Assembly (NCBI GenBank): GCA_959023295.1
Contig: CAUFBM010000001.1
Coordinates: 62,001-126,000, forward strand
Origin: an uncultured Collinsella sp.
GTDB taxonomy: Bacteria > Actinomycetota > Coriobacteriia > Coriobacteriales > Coriobacteriaceae
Length of the DNA: 64,000 nt
Direction of reading: 5' to 3'
Below, one piece after another: positions 6,236 through 14,588 of this stretch (position 1 is its first letter; the number at the start of each line of letters is the position of its first letter). The position numbers and the translations under genes are program-made. The notes beneath the pieces are model-generated. The model made no database searches. It was not told the origin of the DNA and saw only the letters and a program-made list of their open reading frames with translations.

Positions 6236-9118
6236 ATGACGCTACTGTATTTCCTTACCCTGTTTCCGCTGGTACCGACGCTGGGCATGCTGCTCGCGCA
6301 CGGTGGCCGCGCCCGCGATGCGGTGGGGCTCATAGGCTCTGGCATCATTATGGCGGTGACAGTTGTAGTCGCCGTCATGTTTTTTGGCACGGGCCCGCAG
6401 AGCTTCGAGGTGGCACCCGGCACCTCGCACGTGCTCTCCATCATCAGCTCCGTCATCGACGTCATCCTGTGCGCCGTCATCCTGTACAACGCGTACAAAT
6501 ATAGGAACGCGCTCACCACGGTGCTCGGCGTAGTCCAGTTGGTGGGCTCGCTCGCCTTTGCAGCCATGACGCTGCCCGCGGCCGAAGCCGTCACGGCAAC
6601 GCCGCTCTACCTGGACTACATGAGCGTAATCATGGTCCTCGCCGTCGGCATTGTCGGCAGCCTGATCTGCGTGTATGCCCTGGGATACATGAAGGACTTC
6701 CAGGCCCACGACGAGCACGAGGCTGCGCTGCGCGGGCAGACCGCGCCCGACCGTCGCCCGCAGTTTCTGGCGCTTATGTTCCTGTTCCTCTCGGCCATGT
6801 TCGTCATCGTGACGAGCGACAACCTTGAGTGGCTGTTCTGCGGCTGGGAAATCACCACCGTGTGCTCGTTCCTTATGATTGGTTACACGCGCACGCCCGA
6901 GGCCATCAAAAACGCCTTTACCCAGATCATCCTCAACATGCTGGGTGGCATCGCGTTTTTGGCCGGACTCATGTACCTGCACGTTAACGGCATGCCGCTG
7001 ACCATCTCGGGCATGATCGAGCTTTCCGGTGCCGGAACCGCGCAATCCGCACTGCTGGTGATGCCGGTTATCCTGTTGTCGCTCGCCGCACTCACCAAGG
7101 CCGCACAGATGCCGTTCCACACTTGGCTGCTGGGCGCCATGGTCGCCCCCACGCCCACCAGCGCGCTGCTTCACTCGTCCACCATGGTCAAGGCCGGCGT
7201 GTTCCTGATGGTCAAGCTGAGCCCGCTGTACGCTACCTATCCTGTCGCCGGCTTTATGGTCACGAGTGTGGGTGCCATCACGTTTTTGCTCGCCGCCCTC
7301 ATGGCCATCTCGCAGAGCAACGCCAAACGCGTGCTCGCGTACTCCACCATTTCCAACTTGGGCCTCATCAGTGCCTGCCTGGGTGTCGGTGCGCCCGAGG
7401 CCGTGTGGGCCGCCATCTTCCTAATCCTGTTCCATACGGTGGCCAAGTCGCTGCTGTTCCTGTGCGTGGGCACCGCCGAGCATCATATCGGCAGCCGCAA
7501 TATCGAGGACATGGACGGCATGTTCAGCCGCATGCCGCACCTGACGCGTCTGATGATGCTGGGCATTATGGGCATGTTTGTGGCGCCGTTTGGCATGCTC
7601 GTGTCCAAGTGGGGCGCCCTGGTGGCGTTTGCGCAGACCGGCAACGTGCTAATGATCATGGTACTTGCCTTTGGCTCGGCCGCGACGTTCTTCTTCTGGG
7701 GCAAGTGGCTTGCCAAGCTTTCGGGCGTCGACCCCACGGCTCAAAACGTTGAGGCCAATGTCCATAAGACCGAATGGATGGCCCTCAACACCATCGCCGC
7801 GCTGCTGATTCTGTGCTGCGTGGCGTTCCCGGTTATCTCGAGCGGTCTGGTGTCGCCTTACCTCGCCATGGTGTTTGGCCGCGTGCCGTACGTTATTGGC
7901 AAGGACGCCATGTATCTGATGGTGGTTATCGTGGCTTTTATCGCCGTGGTGCTGCTGACTTCATTCCGCGTGAGCAACAAGCCGCACGTCAACGTGTACC
8001 TTTCGGGTGTGGGAACCGACAAATATCGCCATTTCCGCGGCTCGATGGGACACGAGGTGAAGGCCGAAAAGCGCAATTGGTACTCGGAGGACGCCCTTGG
8101 CGAGAAGCGTATTGGCCCCGCGGGCAGCGTCGTGTGCTGTAGCATTATCTTGTTTGCGCTGCTGTGTTGCGCGTGGATTGGGCCCGAGCGGCTTGCCATG
8201 AGTGCGCCCTCGGTGCTGCGCGGTAAGTATTTCGAAGGCTCGGGCGTCGTGGGCATATTTATTGGTACCGTGGTGTTTGCCCTGCTGGCGCCGCTTGTGG
8301 GCGGCCTGATTGACGGTCTTGACCGTAAGCTTTCGGCTCGCATGCAGGGCCGCGTGGGCCCGCGCCTGCTGCAACCCTTCTACGATGTGGCCAAGCTCCT
8401 GCGCAAGGCCCCCGCCAGCGTAAACACCATGGACGACACCTACATGGCGTGCGCGCTCATCTTTACCGTGGTGGGCGGCGGCATCTTTGTGTCGGGCTCC
8501 AACACGCTGCTGTGCGCCTTTATGGTGACGCTCGCCGCGATCTTTGTGGTGCTGGCGTCCGCCTCGACGCAAAGCCCGTTTGCCCAGGTTGGCGCCGATC
8601 GCGAGCTGCTGCAGGTTATGAGTTACGAGCCTGCCGTTCTGCTGATGAGCGTGGGCCTGTACCTTGCCACCGACAGCTTCGATTCCATTGCCGTGACGGG
8701 GCAGTCGGCCCCCATCATCGTGTACAGCGCACCCATTTTCCTCGCGTTGCTCGCGGTGCTTACCATCAAGCTGCGCAAGTCGCCGTTTGACCTTTCGTAC
8801 TCGCATCACGCGCATCAGGAGATTGTCCAGGGCGTCGCCACCGAGATGAGTGGCGGCACGCTGGCCAAGATGACCCTTATGCACTGGTGCGAGACCGTGC
8901 TGTTTTTGATGTGGGTGGGCATGTTCTTTGTTTGGGACAACCCCGTGAGCTGGGTTGTAGCCCTGGTCGTGATGGCCGCGACGTATTTTGTCGAGGTCCT
9001 GATCGACAACACCTTCGCCCGTAGCACCTGGCGCAGCTGCGTTAAGCTCGGCTGGGGTGTGGCGCTGGTGTTTGGCCTGCTCAACCTTATGCCCATCCTC
9101 GTCGACGTGTTTATTTAG
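6236..9118 (+). CDS. Fused Ech hydrogenase membrane subunit (EchA/NuoL-like plus EchB/NuoH-like)
   Basis: A 960-residue integral membrane protein. Residues 1 to about 640 are a proton/sodium antiporter-like NuoL/EchA module: many transmembrane helices, lysine-bearing segments such as LTKAAQMPFHTWLLGAM and a conserved HSSTMVKAGVFL stretch. After the hydrophilic segment NWYSEDALGEKRIG (about residues 610-630), a NuoH/EchB module begins, with ARMQGRVGPRLLQPFYD near residue 700 and the loop FDLSYSHHAHQEI near 845. In most Ech, Hyf and complex I systems these are separate genes. I see no internal stop or frameshift, so the fusion looks real. GGGGGAG at 6222-6228 supports the start at 6236. The protein should form the ion-pumping membrane arm and anchor for the hydrogenase subunits encoded next. 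Confidence 0.88.
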   Translation: MTLLYFLTLFPLVPTLGMLLAHGGRARDAVGLIGSGIIMAVTVVVAVMFFGTGPQSFEVAPGTSHVLSIISSVIDVILCAVILYNAYKYRNALTTVLGVVQLVGSLAFAAMTLPAAEAVTATPLYLDYMSVIMVLAVGIVGSLICVYALGYMKDFQAHDEHEAALRGQTAPDRRPQFLALMFLFLSAMFVIVTSDNLEWLFCGWEITTVCSFLMIGYTRTPEAIKNAFTQIILNMLGGIAFLAGLMYLHVNGMPLTISGMIELSGAGTAQSALLVMPVILLSLAALTKAAQMPFHTWLLGAMVAPTPTSALLHSSTMVKAGVFLMVKLSPLYATYPVAGFMVTSVGAITFLLAALMAISQSNAKRVLAYSTISNLGLISACLGVGAPEAVWAAIFLILFHTVAKSLLFLCVGTAEHHIGSRNIEDMDGMFSRMPHLTRLMMLGIMGMFVAPFGMLVSKWGALVAFAQTGNVLMIMVLAFGSAATFFFWGKWLAKLSGVDPTAQNVEANVHKTEWMALNTIAALLILCCVAFPVISSGLVSPYLAMVFGRVPYVIGKDAMYLMVVIVAFIAVVLLTSFRVSNKPHVNVYLSGVGTDKYRHFRGSMGHEVKAEKRNWYSEDALGEKRIGPAGSVVCCSIILFALLCCAWIGPERLAMSAPSVLRGKYFEGSGVVGIFIGTVVFALLAPLVGGLIDGLDRKLSARMQGRVGPRLLQPFYDVAKLLRKAPASVNTMDDTYMACALIFTVVGGGIFVSGSNTLLCAFMVTLAAIFVVLASASTQSPFAQVGADRELLQVMSYEPAVLLMSVGLYLATDSFDSIAVTGQSAPIIVYSAPIFLALLAVLTIKLRKSPFDLSYSHHAHQEIVQGVATEMSGGTLAKMTLMHWCETVLFLMWVGMFFVWDNPVSWVVALVVMAATYFVEVLIDNTFARSTWRSCVKLGWGVALVFGLLNLMPILVDVFI

Positions 9119-9130
9119 GAGGCGGCATCC

Positions 9131-9685
9131 ATGGATCATAAAATGTCGCGCTCGCCGTGGGTTATTCATTACGACGGTTCGAGCTGCAACGGATGCGATA
9201 TCGAGGTGCTGGCCTCGCTCACGCCACTGTTCGATGCGGAGCGGTTTGGCGTGGTCAACACCGGCAACCCCAAGCATGCGGATATCTTTTTGGTGACGGG
9301 GTCGGTCAATGCCCAGAACCTGCCCGTCGTGCGCCAGATCTACAACCAGATGCTCGAGCCCAAGTGCGTGGTGGCCTGCGGTATCTGCGCGTGTTCGGGC
9401 GGCGTATTCCGCGATGCCTATAACGTGATCGGCGGCGTGGACCGCGCGATTCCCGTGGACGTGTACGCGCCCGGGTGCGCCATTCGCCCCGAGACGGTGA
9501 TCGATGCCATCGTGGAGGCGTGTGGCATCCTGGACCAGAAGGAGGCCGTGATGCGCGCCGGCGGCGACCCGCTTACCGTGGGCGGCGCCGCAACCTGGGA
9601 CGGTGGCGTTGAGCTGGGCGAGGACGGGTTTGTGGCTGCTGCGGAGGCCGGCGACGCGACCGCCGCTGCAAGGGAGGCCGAGTAA
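9131..9685 (+). CDS. echC: Ech-type [NiFe] hydrogenase small subunit (NuoB-like)
   Basis: A 184-residue electron-transfer subunit. The proximal 4Fe-4S ligands are visible: C19 and C22 in SSCNGCD, a cysteine in VACGICACSGG (about residues 82-90) and one in APGCAIRPE (about 116). The N-terminal 150 residues are family-typical; the last 35 are acidic and alanine-rich. AGGAGG overlaps the stop of the preceding gene and serves the ATG at 9131. It binds the large subunit and passes electrons between the ferredoxin subunit and the nickel site at the inner face of the membrane. Confidence 0.9.
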   Translation: MDHKMSRSPWVIHYDGSSCNGCDIEVLASLTPLFDAERFGVVNTGNPKHADIFLVTGSVNAQNLPVVRQIYNQMLEPKCVVACGICACSGGVFRDAYNVIGGVDRAIPVDVYAPGCAIRPETVIDAIVEACGILDQKEAVMRAGGDPLTVGGAATWDGGVELGEDGFVAAAEAGDATAAAREAE

Positions 9686-10371
9686 TGCAAAAGGCAATCT
9701 ATACCACCGTCGGGATCGAAGAGCTCCTGTCGCATGTCCAGGCGCTTAAGGGCGCCGCCGCGCGCTTTGTGCAAATGCACGCTGAACGCAACGTCGACGA
9801 CGGCTCGTATCGCTTGGTCTATACGTTTATCAACGTTCGTGCTGCTCAGGAGCATATTGCGCAGGACGGCAGCTATGCGATCGAGAACCTGGTGGTTGAG
9901 GGCATCGACCAGTACCAGGAGATTCCGTCCATCAGCTCGTACTATCCGGCGGTATTCCCGTTTGAAAACGAGGCGCACGACCTGTTTGGTCTTGCCATCA
10001 CTGACATGCAGATTGACTTTAAGGGCTTTTTCTACCAGGTCTCAACGGCCGAGCCCATGAGCGTTATCACGCCCGAGGTGAAGGCCGCGCGCGAGAAGGC
10101 CATGAAAGTCCGCGCCGCCGCCGAGGCCAAGGCACGCAAGGCCGCCGCGGCTGCGGCTGCTGCAGGGGAGAGCGCTGCAGGCGCTGCCGTTGCTCAGCCC
10201 GCTGCGGCTGCCGGCTCCGATGCTCAGCGCGATGAGGCTGCTGCGAAGGCCGCGCTCAAGGCCGCCGAGATGGAGGCAAAGCTCGCCGCCATGGATCCCG
10301 AGAAAGCGGCCAAGGTCCGCGCGGCGCTTGCCGCCAAGGCCGCCCGCGACAAGCAGAAAAAGGAGGCGTAA
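9685..10371 (+). CDS. echD: Ech hydrogenase NuoC-like subunit with a long Ala/Lys-rich tail
   Basis: A 228-residue subunit. Residues 1 to about 125 match the NuoC/HyfG/EchD fold, ending in SSYYPAVFPFENEAHDLFGL. From about residue 130 to the end comes a low-complexity, probably helical extension built of A, K, E and R (EAKARKAAAAAAAAG near its start). Family members are usually 110-170 residues, so this tail is an addition. The start overlaps the echC stop (TAATG), indicating translational coupling. The NuoC domain helps dock the large subunit; the role of the tail is unknown. Confidence 0.85.
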   Translation: MQKAIYTTVGIEELLSHVQALKGAAARFVQMHAERNVDDGSYRLVYTFINVRAAQEHIAQDGSYAIENLVVEGIDQYQEIPSISSYYPAVFPFENEAHDLFGLAITDMQIDFKGFFYQVSTAEPMSVITPEVKAAREKAMKVRAAAEAKARKAAAAAAAAGESAAGAAVAQPAAAAGSDAQRDEAAAKAALKAAEMEAKLAAMDPEKAAKVRAALAAKAARDKQKKEA

Positions 10372-10376
10372 GGTCC

Positions 10377-11465
10377 ATGGCACATCGCTCCGTCATTCCG
10401 TTTGGCCCGCAGCACCCGGTGCTGCCCGAGCCGCTTCATCTGGACCTGGTGATCGAGGACGACCGCGTCATCGAGGCAATTCCGCAGATCGGCTTTGTGC
10501 ACCGCGGACTCGAGAAGCTCACCGAAAAGCGCGACATGCACCAGTTTGGCTACATCGCCGAGCGCATCTGCGGCATCTGCGCCGTGGGCCACAGCTGCGG
10601 CTATGCCAGCGCCTGCGAGCGCATGCTCGGCATCGAGGTGCCCGGCCGCGTGCAGTATATCCGCACCATTCTGCACGAGCTTTCGCGCATTCACTCGCAT
10701 TTGCTGTGGCTTGGCCTGCTTGCCGATGCCTTTGGCTTTGAGGCGCTGTTCTATCGTTCGTGGACGCTGCGCGAGCAGATTCTCAAGATCTTTGAGAGCA
10801 CTTGCGGCGGTCGCGTGATTCTGTCGATTAACGAGATTGGCGGCCTTAAACACGACATTGAGGATTCCGAGCTGGCGGGTATTGTCCAGACGCTCGACGC
10901 TATGCGCCCTGACTACGAGGCCGTGGTGCATTCGTTTTTGGACGACAACAGCTGCGGCGAGCGCCTGCATGGCGTGGGCGTGATCAGCAAGAAAGACGCG
11001 CTGGATCTGTCGATGGTCGGCCCGTTCGGCCGCGCCTCGGGCGTGGATTACGACGTGCGCATGTTCGGCGACGGCGCCTATGCGGATCTGGCCGCGTTTG
11101 AGCCCATCGTTGCTACCGATGGCGATTGCTATGCCCGCTGCCAGGTGCGTTGCGCCGAGGTCACGCAGGCCATGGACATTATCAAGGAGCTTGTCGGCAG
11201 GATTCCGCACGACGGCATCGGCGGGCGTACCAAGCTCACACCGGCCGACGGCGCGCGCGGCGAGGTTGTGATTGAGCAACCGCGCGGCGAGGCGTATTAC
11301 TATGTGCGCGGTAACGGCACCAAGAACCTGGACCGTTTCCGCGTGCGCACGCCGACGTCGCAGAACCTGGCGGGTCTGACGCATGCGCTGCAGGGCGTGC
11401 TCCTTGCCAACGTGCCCATGATTATCCTGACGATCGACCCCTGCATTAGCTGCACGGAAAGGTAG
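10377..11465 (+). CDS. echE: Ech-type [NiFe] hydrogenase large catalytic subunit
   Basis: A 362-residue catalytic subunit. Both nickel-ligating motifs are intact: ERICGICAVGHS (about residues 61-72) and DPCISCTER at the extreme C terminus. This separates it from NuoD of complex I, where those cysteines are absent. The second motif sits at the very end, so no cleavable C-terminal extension is present, as is usual for Ech-type enzymes. It reduces protons to H2 with electrons from ferredoxin (or the reverse). A GGAGG site lies upstream, and the gene begins 5 bp after echD. Confidence 0.93.
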   Translation: MAHRSVIPFGPQHPVLPEPLHLDLVIEDDRVIEAIPQIGFVHRGLEKLTEKRDMHQFGYIAERICGICAVGHSCGYASACERMLGIEVPGRVQYIRTILHELSRIHSHLLWLGLLADAFGFEALFYRSWTLREQILKIFESTCGGRVILSINEIGGLKHDIEDSELAGIVQTLDAMRPDYEAVVHSFLDDNSCGERLHGVGVISKKDALDLSMVGPFGRASGVDYDVRMFGDGAYADLAAFEPIVATDGDCYARCQVRCAEVTQAMDIIKELVGRIPHDGIGGRTKLTPADGARGEVVIEQPRGEAYYYVRGNGTKNLDRFRVRTPTSQNLAGLTHALQGVLLANVPMIILTIDPCISCTER

Positions 11466-11472
11466 GCGCGGC

Positions 11473-11814
11473 ATGAGTTTGCTGACATTTGCCAAGACGG
11501 CCTTGGGCTCTATGGTCAAGCAGCCGGTAACGGTGTGCTATCCGCAGGAGAAGCTCGCGGCGCCCGAGCGCCTGCGCGGGCATATCGTCAATGACATGGA
11601 CGTGTGCATTTGCTGCGGCATGTGCGCGCGTCGTTGCCCGGCGGGCGCGCTTGCGGTCGATCGCAAAGGCGGAACGTGGTCGATCGACCCGTATGCCTGC
11701 GTGGTGTGCGGCGAGTGCATCGAAAGCTGCCCCAAGCACTGCCTGACTATGGATACCGCCCGCACCCCAGTTGCGGCGAACAAGACTCCCACGGTAGAAA
11801 CTAAGCCGGAGTAG
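11473..11814 (+). CDS. echF: Ech hydrogenase ferredoxin-type subunit (2x 4Fe-4S)
   Basis: A 113-residue polyferredoxin. Two clusters of the CxxCxxCxxxCP type are visible: VCICCGMCARRCP (about residues 37-49) and ACVVCGECIESCP (about 76-88). A short polar tail follows. It is the entry point for electrons from soluble ferredoxin. It lies 7 bp after echE and closes the operon, which contains all six Ech functions in five genes. No maturation (hyp) genes lie nearby. Confidence 0.9.
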   Translation: MSLLTFAKTALGSMVKQPVTVCYPQEKLAAPERLRGHIVNDMDVCICCGMCARRCPAGALAVDRKGGTWSIDPYACVVCGECIESCPKHCLTMDTARTPVAANKTPTVETKPE

Positions 11815-11835
11815 CGCTGGAATAGAGCTGGAATA

Positions 11836-11869
11836 GGGGCCGGCGGGGCAAAAATGCCCCATCGGCCCC
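11836..11869 (+). terminator. Hairpin at the end of the ech operon
   Basis: A two-part stem, GGGGCCG-gc-GGGGCA / TGCCCC-at-CGGCCCC, with loop AAAA. No T-tract follows. A second palindrome, CCGCGCGTGAACGCGCGG, lies at 11868-11885. Likely a terminator or mRNA-end structure. Confidence 0.55.
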
Positions 11870-11900
11870 GCGCGTGAACGCGCGGCTAAGCCTCCGCGAA

Positions 11901-12054
11901 CAAAACTATGCCGGATTACGGGGCTGGATTGCGAACCTCCGACCATACAGAAAATTGCAAAAACAAAACCGCAGGTAGATAACCTGCCGTTTTTCAAAAA
12001 ATGGAGGTATGGATGAGGGTCCCGACTTTAGCCCCGTAATCCGACACAGTTTTG
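11901..12054. repeat. MITE-like palindromic element 1 (154 bp)
   Basis: The 25-bp ends CAAAACTATGCCGGATTACG... (11901-11925) and its reverse complement (12030-12054) match at 23 of 25 positions. The centre holds GCAGGT-agata-ACCTGC flanked by A- and T-runs. No coding capacity. Confidence 0.8.
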
Positions 12055-12100
12055 AAATGACACCATATCAGTACCAGCCCCTGATCCCTTGGGGACGGAG

Positions 12101-12118
12101 GAAAACGGATCATTTTGG
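12101..12118. repeat. Direct repeat between MITE-like elements, copy 1
   Basis: GAAAACGGATCATTTTGG, identical to 12339-12356. Both copies are followed by a similar CG-rich stretch ending GAGG. Confidence 0.75.
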
Positions 12119-12147
12119 CCTCGCGAGGGCCATCGCGTGACCCGTTT

Positions 12148-12307
12148 GCCACGAAATGGGCCCATCTACTACGTTTAAGCCGCTACCCTCAACCATGGCA
12201 AGTAATGCGAAATAAAAACCGCAGGTAGAACGCCTGCGGTTTTTCATGAAAAGCGGGTATGGTCGGGGGTATCGAGTCAAACGTAGTAGATGGGCCGATT
12301 TCGTGGC
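12148..12307. repeat. MITE-like palindromic element 2 (160 bp)
   Basis: The 29-bp ends at 12148-12176 and 12279-12307 are near-perfect inverted repeats (GCCACGAAATGGGCCCATCT... at the left). The centre is a perfect 12-bp stem, AAAAACCGCAGG / CCTGCGGTTTTT (12214-12244), which would also act as a bidirectional terminator. Confidence 0.8.
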
Positions 12308-12338
12308 GGGCGCCGTCAGCCGATCTCCGCGGGCGGAA

Positions 12339-12356
12339 GAAAACGGATCATTTTGG
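12339..12356. repeat. Direct repeat between MITE-like elements, copy 2
   Basis: GAAAACGGATCATTTTGG, the second copy of the repeat at 12101-12118, 238 bp downstream. Confidence 0.75.
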
Positions 12357-12398
12357 TCCCGTGAGGCTTGCGGAGGCACTCGTGCAGGGCCGCCCGAA

Positions 12399-12552
12399 CA
12401 AAACTATGTCGGTTTACTACGATGAATTCGACATTTCCGACCATGACTGCATTTTTCTAAATATTGCAGGCGTTCTACCTGCGGTTTTGCAAGCACGCAA
12501 TTTGCTGTGGTCGAAGGTGGGCGATTCATCGTAGTAATCCGGCATAGTTTTG
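12399..12552. repeat. MITE-like palindromic element 3 (154 bp)
   Basis: Ends CAAAACTATGTCGG... (12399-12430) and ...CCGGCATAGTTTTG (12522-12552) are inverted repeats. Length and termini equal those of element 1. The centre has GCAGG-cgttcta-CCTGC, the same core in reverse orientation. Confidence 0.8.
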
Positions 12553-12612
12553 AAATGGTATTAAATCGGTTACAGCCATTTTGCTATGCCGGGGCGGTCG
12601 GTCGTTGGGCAA

Positions 12613-13242
12613 TTACCCTCGCAGGTAGGCGATGGCAATCTGCGTGCGGTTGCGCAGGCCCATCTTTGCCAGGATCGAGCTGATGTGGTTGCGCACGGTG
12701 CCTTCGCCCATGTATGCCGTGGCGGCGATCTCCTTGTTGTCGAGGCCGCGGGCGATGAGCTCGGCGACTTCGAACTCGCGGTCGGTCAGGCCGGCAAAAG
12801 CCGCGGGCCGTCGGGGCATGCTCGCCGCGATGCCCACCCCATCAAAATCGATATCCTCGATCGCCTTGCCCTCGAGCACGCGTTTGCCATCCATGACCTG
12901 CGTCAATGCTGGCGGAATGGCGGCGATATCGGTCTTGATCAGGTAGCCGCGGGCACCCAGTTTGAGCGCCGACACAATGTACTCGTCATCCGAGAACGTC
13001 GTCAGAAACACCACGCGTGCTGCAGGATCACGCTCAAGGATCTCGCGTGCCGCCGAAAGTCCGTCGCGCCCCGGCATCTGAATGTCGAGCAGCGCGATAT
13101 CGGGCGCGTGCTCGGCGTAGAGCGCGACCGCGTCGTCGCCATTGGCGCCGGTGCCCACTACCTCGATTTGCGGCTGGGCGCCCAGGATGATCTTGAGCGA
13201 ATCGACCACCAAGCGGTCGTCGTCGACAACGATGAGCCTCAT
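12613..13242 (-). CDS. LuxR/NarL-family response regulator
   Basis: A 209-residue two-domain regulator. The receiver domain (residues 1-120) has the acidic pair in IVVDDDR, the phosphorylatable aspartate in ALLDIQMPG (about residue 53), a threonine in FLTTFSDD and the lysine in YLIKTD. The C-terminal LuxR-type helix-turn-helix begins LTDREFEVAELIARGLDNKEIA. The start codon overlaps the stop of the upstream sensor kinase by four bases (ATGA), so the two are translationally coupled and form a cognate pair. The divergent ABC-2 transporter at 14589 is the likely target, by analogy with DesKR- and LiaRS-type systems. Confidence 0.92.
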   Translation of the reverse strand: MRLIVVDDDRLVVDSLKIILGAQPQIEVVGTGANGDDAVALYAEHAPDIALLDIQMPGRDGLSAAREILERDPAARVVFLTTFSDDEYIVSALKLGARGYLIKTDIAAIPPALTQVMDGKRVLEGKAIEDIDFDGVGIAASMPRRPAAFAGLTDREFEVAELIARGLDNKEIAATAYMGEGTVRNHISSILAKMGLRNRTQIAIAYLRG

Positions 13243-14384
13243 CGGTCCTCATCTCCTTGCTGTTTGGGAACGGTGGCAAACACGCGCCAGCCGCCGGCGC
13301 CGGTGCGCGGGCCGGCGGTGAAGGTGCCGCCAAGCGCCTCGATGCGCTCGCGCATGGAGGCGAGCCCCATGCCCTCCGCGGCGCCGCGGCCGCTTGCTTG
13401 AACCCCGCCCGTGCCGTCGTCGGCAATGATGAGCTGGTAAAACGACGGATGCTCCATACATCGTACAGTGACAGCATGGGCGCAAGCGTGGCGCATGGTG
13501 TTGGAGAGCGCCTCGCGCAGGACCGCCGCAAAGCAGTTGGCGACGTTTGCGGGTGCATGCTCGGCCATAACTTCAAGCTCAATCTGCGGACCGCCGTCCG
13601 AGCGCGCGCCTTCGACAATACGTTCGAGCTGCACGGAAAGGTCGACGGCGTTGTCGTTGAGCGCGTGGACGCTGGCGCGCACAAGCTGGAGCGCCTCGTC
13701 AACCGTGCGTTTGACGTCGGCGAAATCGGCGGCGACGCCGGGCTCATCGGCATGGACTACGCGCAAGGCTTCGGCTTGCAGTGAGGCGCGCGTGAGCTGG
13801 TGGCCCACGTTATCGTGGATCTCGCGCGCGATGCGGGCGCGTTCGGCGAGCGTCGCGAGCTCGACTTCGTAGTCCTGGCGGTCGGCAAGATCGCGGTTGC
13901 GTGCTTCGAGCGCCAGAGCACGTTCCTGCAGCTCGTCGCGGGTGCGGTGCATGCGCCGCTGCTCGCGCTCCAACTGGGCGGTACGTAGCGATAGCAAGGT
14001 GGCGGCAACCGAAAGGATGGCGGTCAGCAGGAGCGTTCGGGCGGCAAGCGCGTCGGCGCGAAGGTCCGCGATGAGTGCAAAGACAAAGGCGACGCCAATG
14101 CCCAACGCGACCCAAACGCGTTCACGGCGCACGCGCCGCGCGATGTCATAGAGGGCGAGGGGCGCAAACGGCATAAACGGCGGCACGAAGACAGCCGCGA
14201 TGATGTAAGCGCAGCTCGCGGCCTCGCTCGCGCGCCGGGCGCGTTTTCTCTGTGCGAGCTCGGCCAGTGAGGTGGCAATAACGCCAAGGCAAAACGCCGC
14301 GACCAGGCGAGCGTCCACAGCAAGGCTCGTGGCGGCCGCAATGCAGCACGCCAGCACGATCGATTTGTCGAAAAGCCTGTTCAT
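13239..14384 (-). CDS. Membrane sensor histidine kinase (HisKA_3 type)
   Basis: A 381-residue kinase. Residues 1 to about 150 contain four or more hydrophobic segments. A coiled coil rich in E, R and L follows, then the HisKA_3 phosphoacceptor box REIHDNVGHQLT, and a C-terminal HATPase domain (LREALSNTMRHACAH, then GRGAAEGMGLASMRERIEALGG). The chosen start MNRLFDKSIVL begins just before the first membrane segment. A longer upstream reading is polar and unlike the family. No Shine-Dalgarno is visible, and TACAAT lies seven bases before the ATG, so a leaderless message is possible. Stop and start overlap with the downstream regulator. Confidence 0.88.
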   Translation of the reverse strand: MNRLFDKSIVLACCIAAATSLAVDARLVAAFCLGVIATSLAELAQRKRARRASEAASCAYIIAAVFVPPFMPFAPLALYDIARRVRRERVWVALGIGVAFVFALIADLRADALAARTLLLTAILSVAATLLSLRTAQLEREQRRMHRTRDELQERALALEARNRDLADRQDYEVELATLAERARIAREIHDNVGHQLTRASLQAEALRVVHADEPGVAADFADVKRTVDEALQLVRASVHALNDNAVDLSVQLERIVEGARSDGGPQIELEVMAEHAPANVANCFAAVLREALSNTMRHACAHAVTVRCMEHPSFYQLIIADDGTGGVQASGRGAAEGMGLASMRERIEALGGTFTAGPRTGAGGWRVFATVPKQQGDEDR

Positions 14385-14588
14385 ACGGGTATTGTACGCG
14401 AAGCCGTGCGTGGTGGAGGGGCCGCCTGCGCAACTGTGACATTCCTCCCGCGCGGCAAAGCGGCGTCGATCGCTCGCGCGAGCGGGGGTTTCGCCCCCCC
14501 GCACTCGTGACAAAGCTCACTGGCGCGCGCCGGCGGCTCCTGCGATGATGCAATCGTACCGGGCCGCAATCAACAGAAGGGCCGCCTC
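14385..14588. promoter_or_regulatory. Divergent promoter region between sensor kinase and ABC exporter
   Basis: A 204-bp region between divergent operons. On the minus strand TACAAT at 14392-14397 sits seven bases before the kinase ATG. It also contains GCGAGCGGGGG / CCCCCCGC-type palindromic sequence near 14478-14502 and two TGTGACA/GTGACAAA-like stretches that could be regulator sites. No confident plus-strand promoter. Confidence 0.35.

Noticed and set aside
6236..9118. Frameshift or sequencing error producing the EchA-EchB fusion
   Set aside because: The frame is open throughout, and the junction carries the normal EchA C-terminal segment, a helix and the EchB start without disrupted motifs. 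Only comparison with relatives could settle it fully.
7961..9697. 578-residue open frame antisense to the ech operon
   Set aside because: Composition bias typical of antisense frames in high-GC genes; the opposite strand encodes conserved NuoH- and NuoB-like proteins.
10377..11465. NuoD subunit of respiratory complex I
   Set aside because: Both [NiFe]-binding CxxC motifs are intact, and no NuoEFG or NuoA/J/K genes are present, so a hydrogenase is the better reading.
12259..12534. 91-residue open frame in the MITE-like region
   Set aside because: It lies across inverted repeats and the direct repeat, with no ribosome site and no protein-like pattern.
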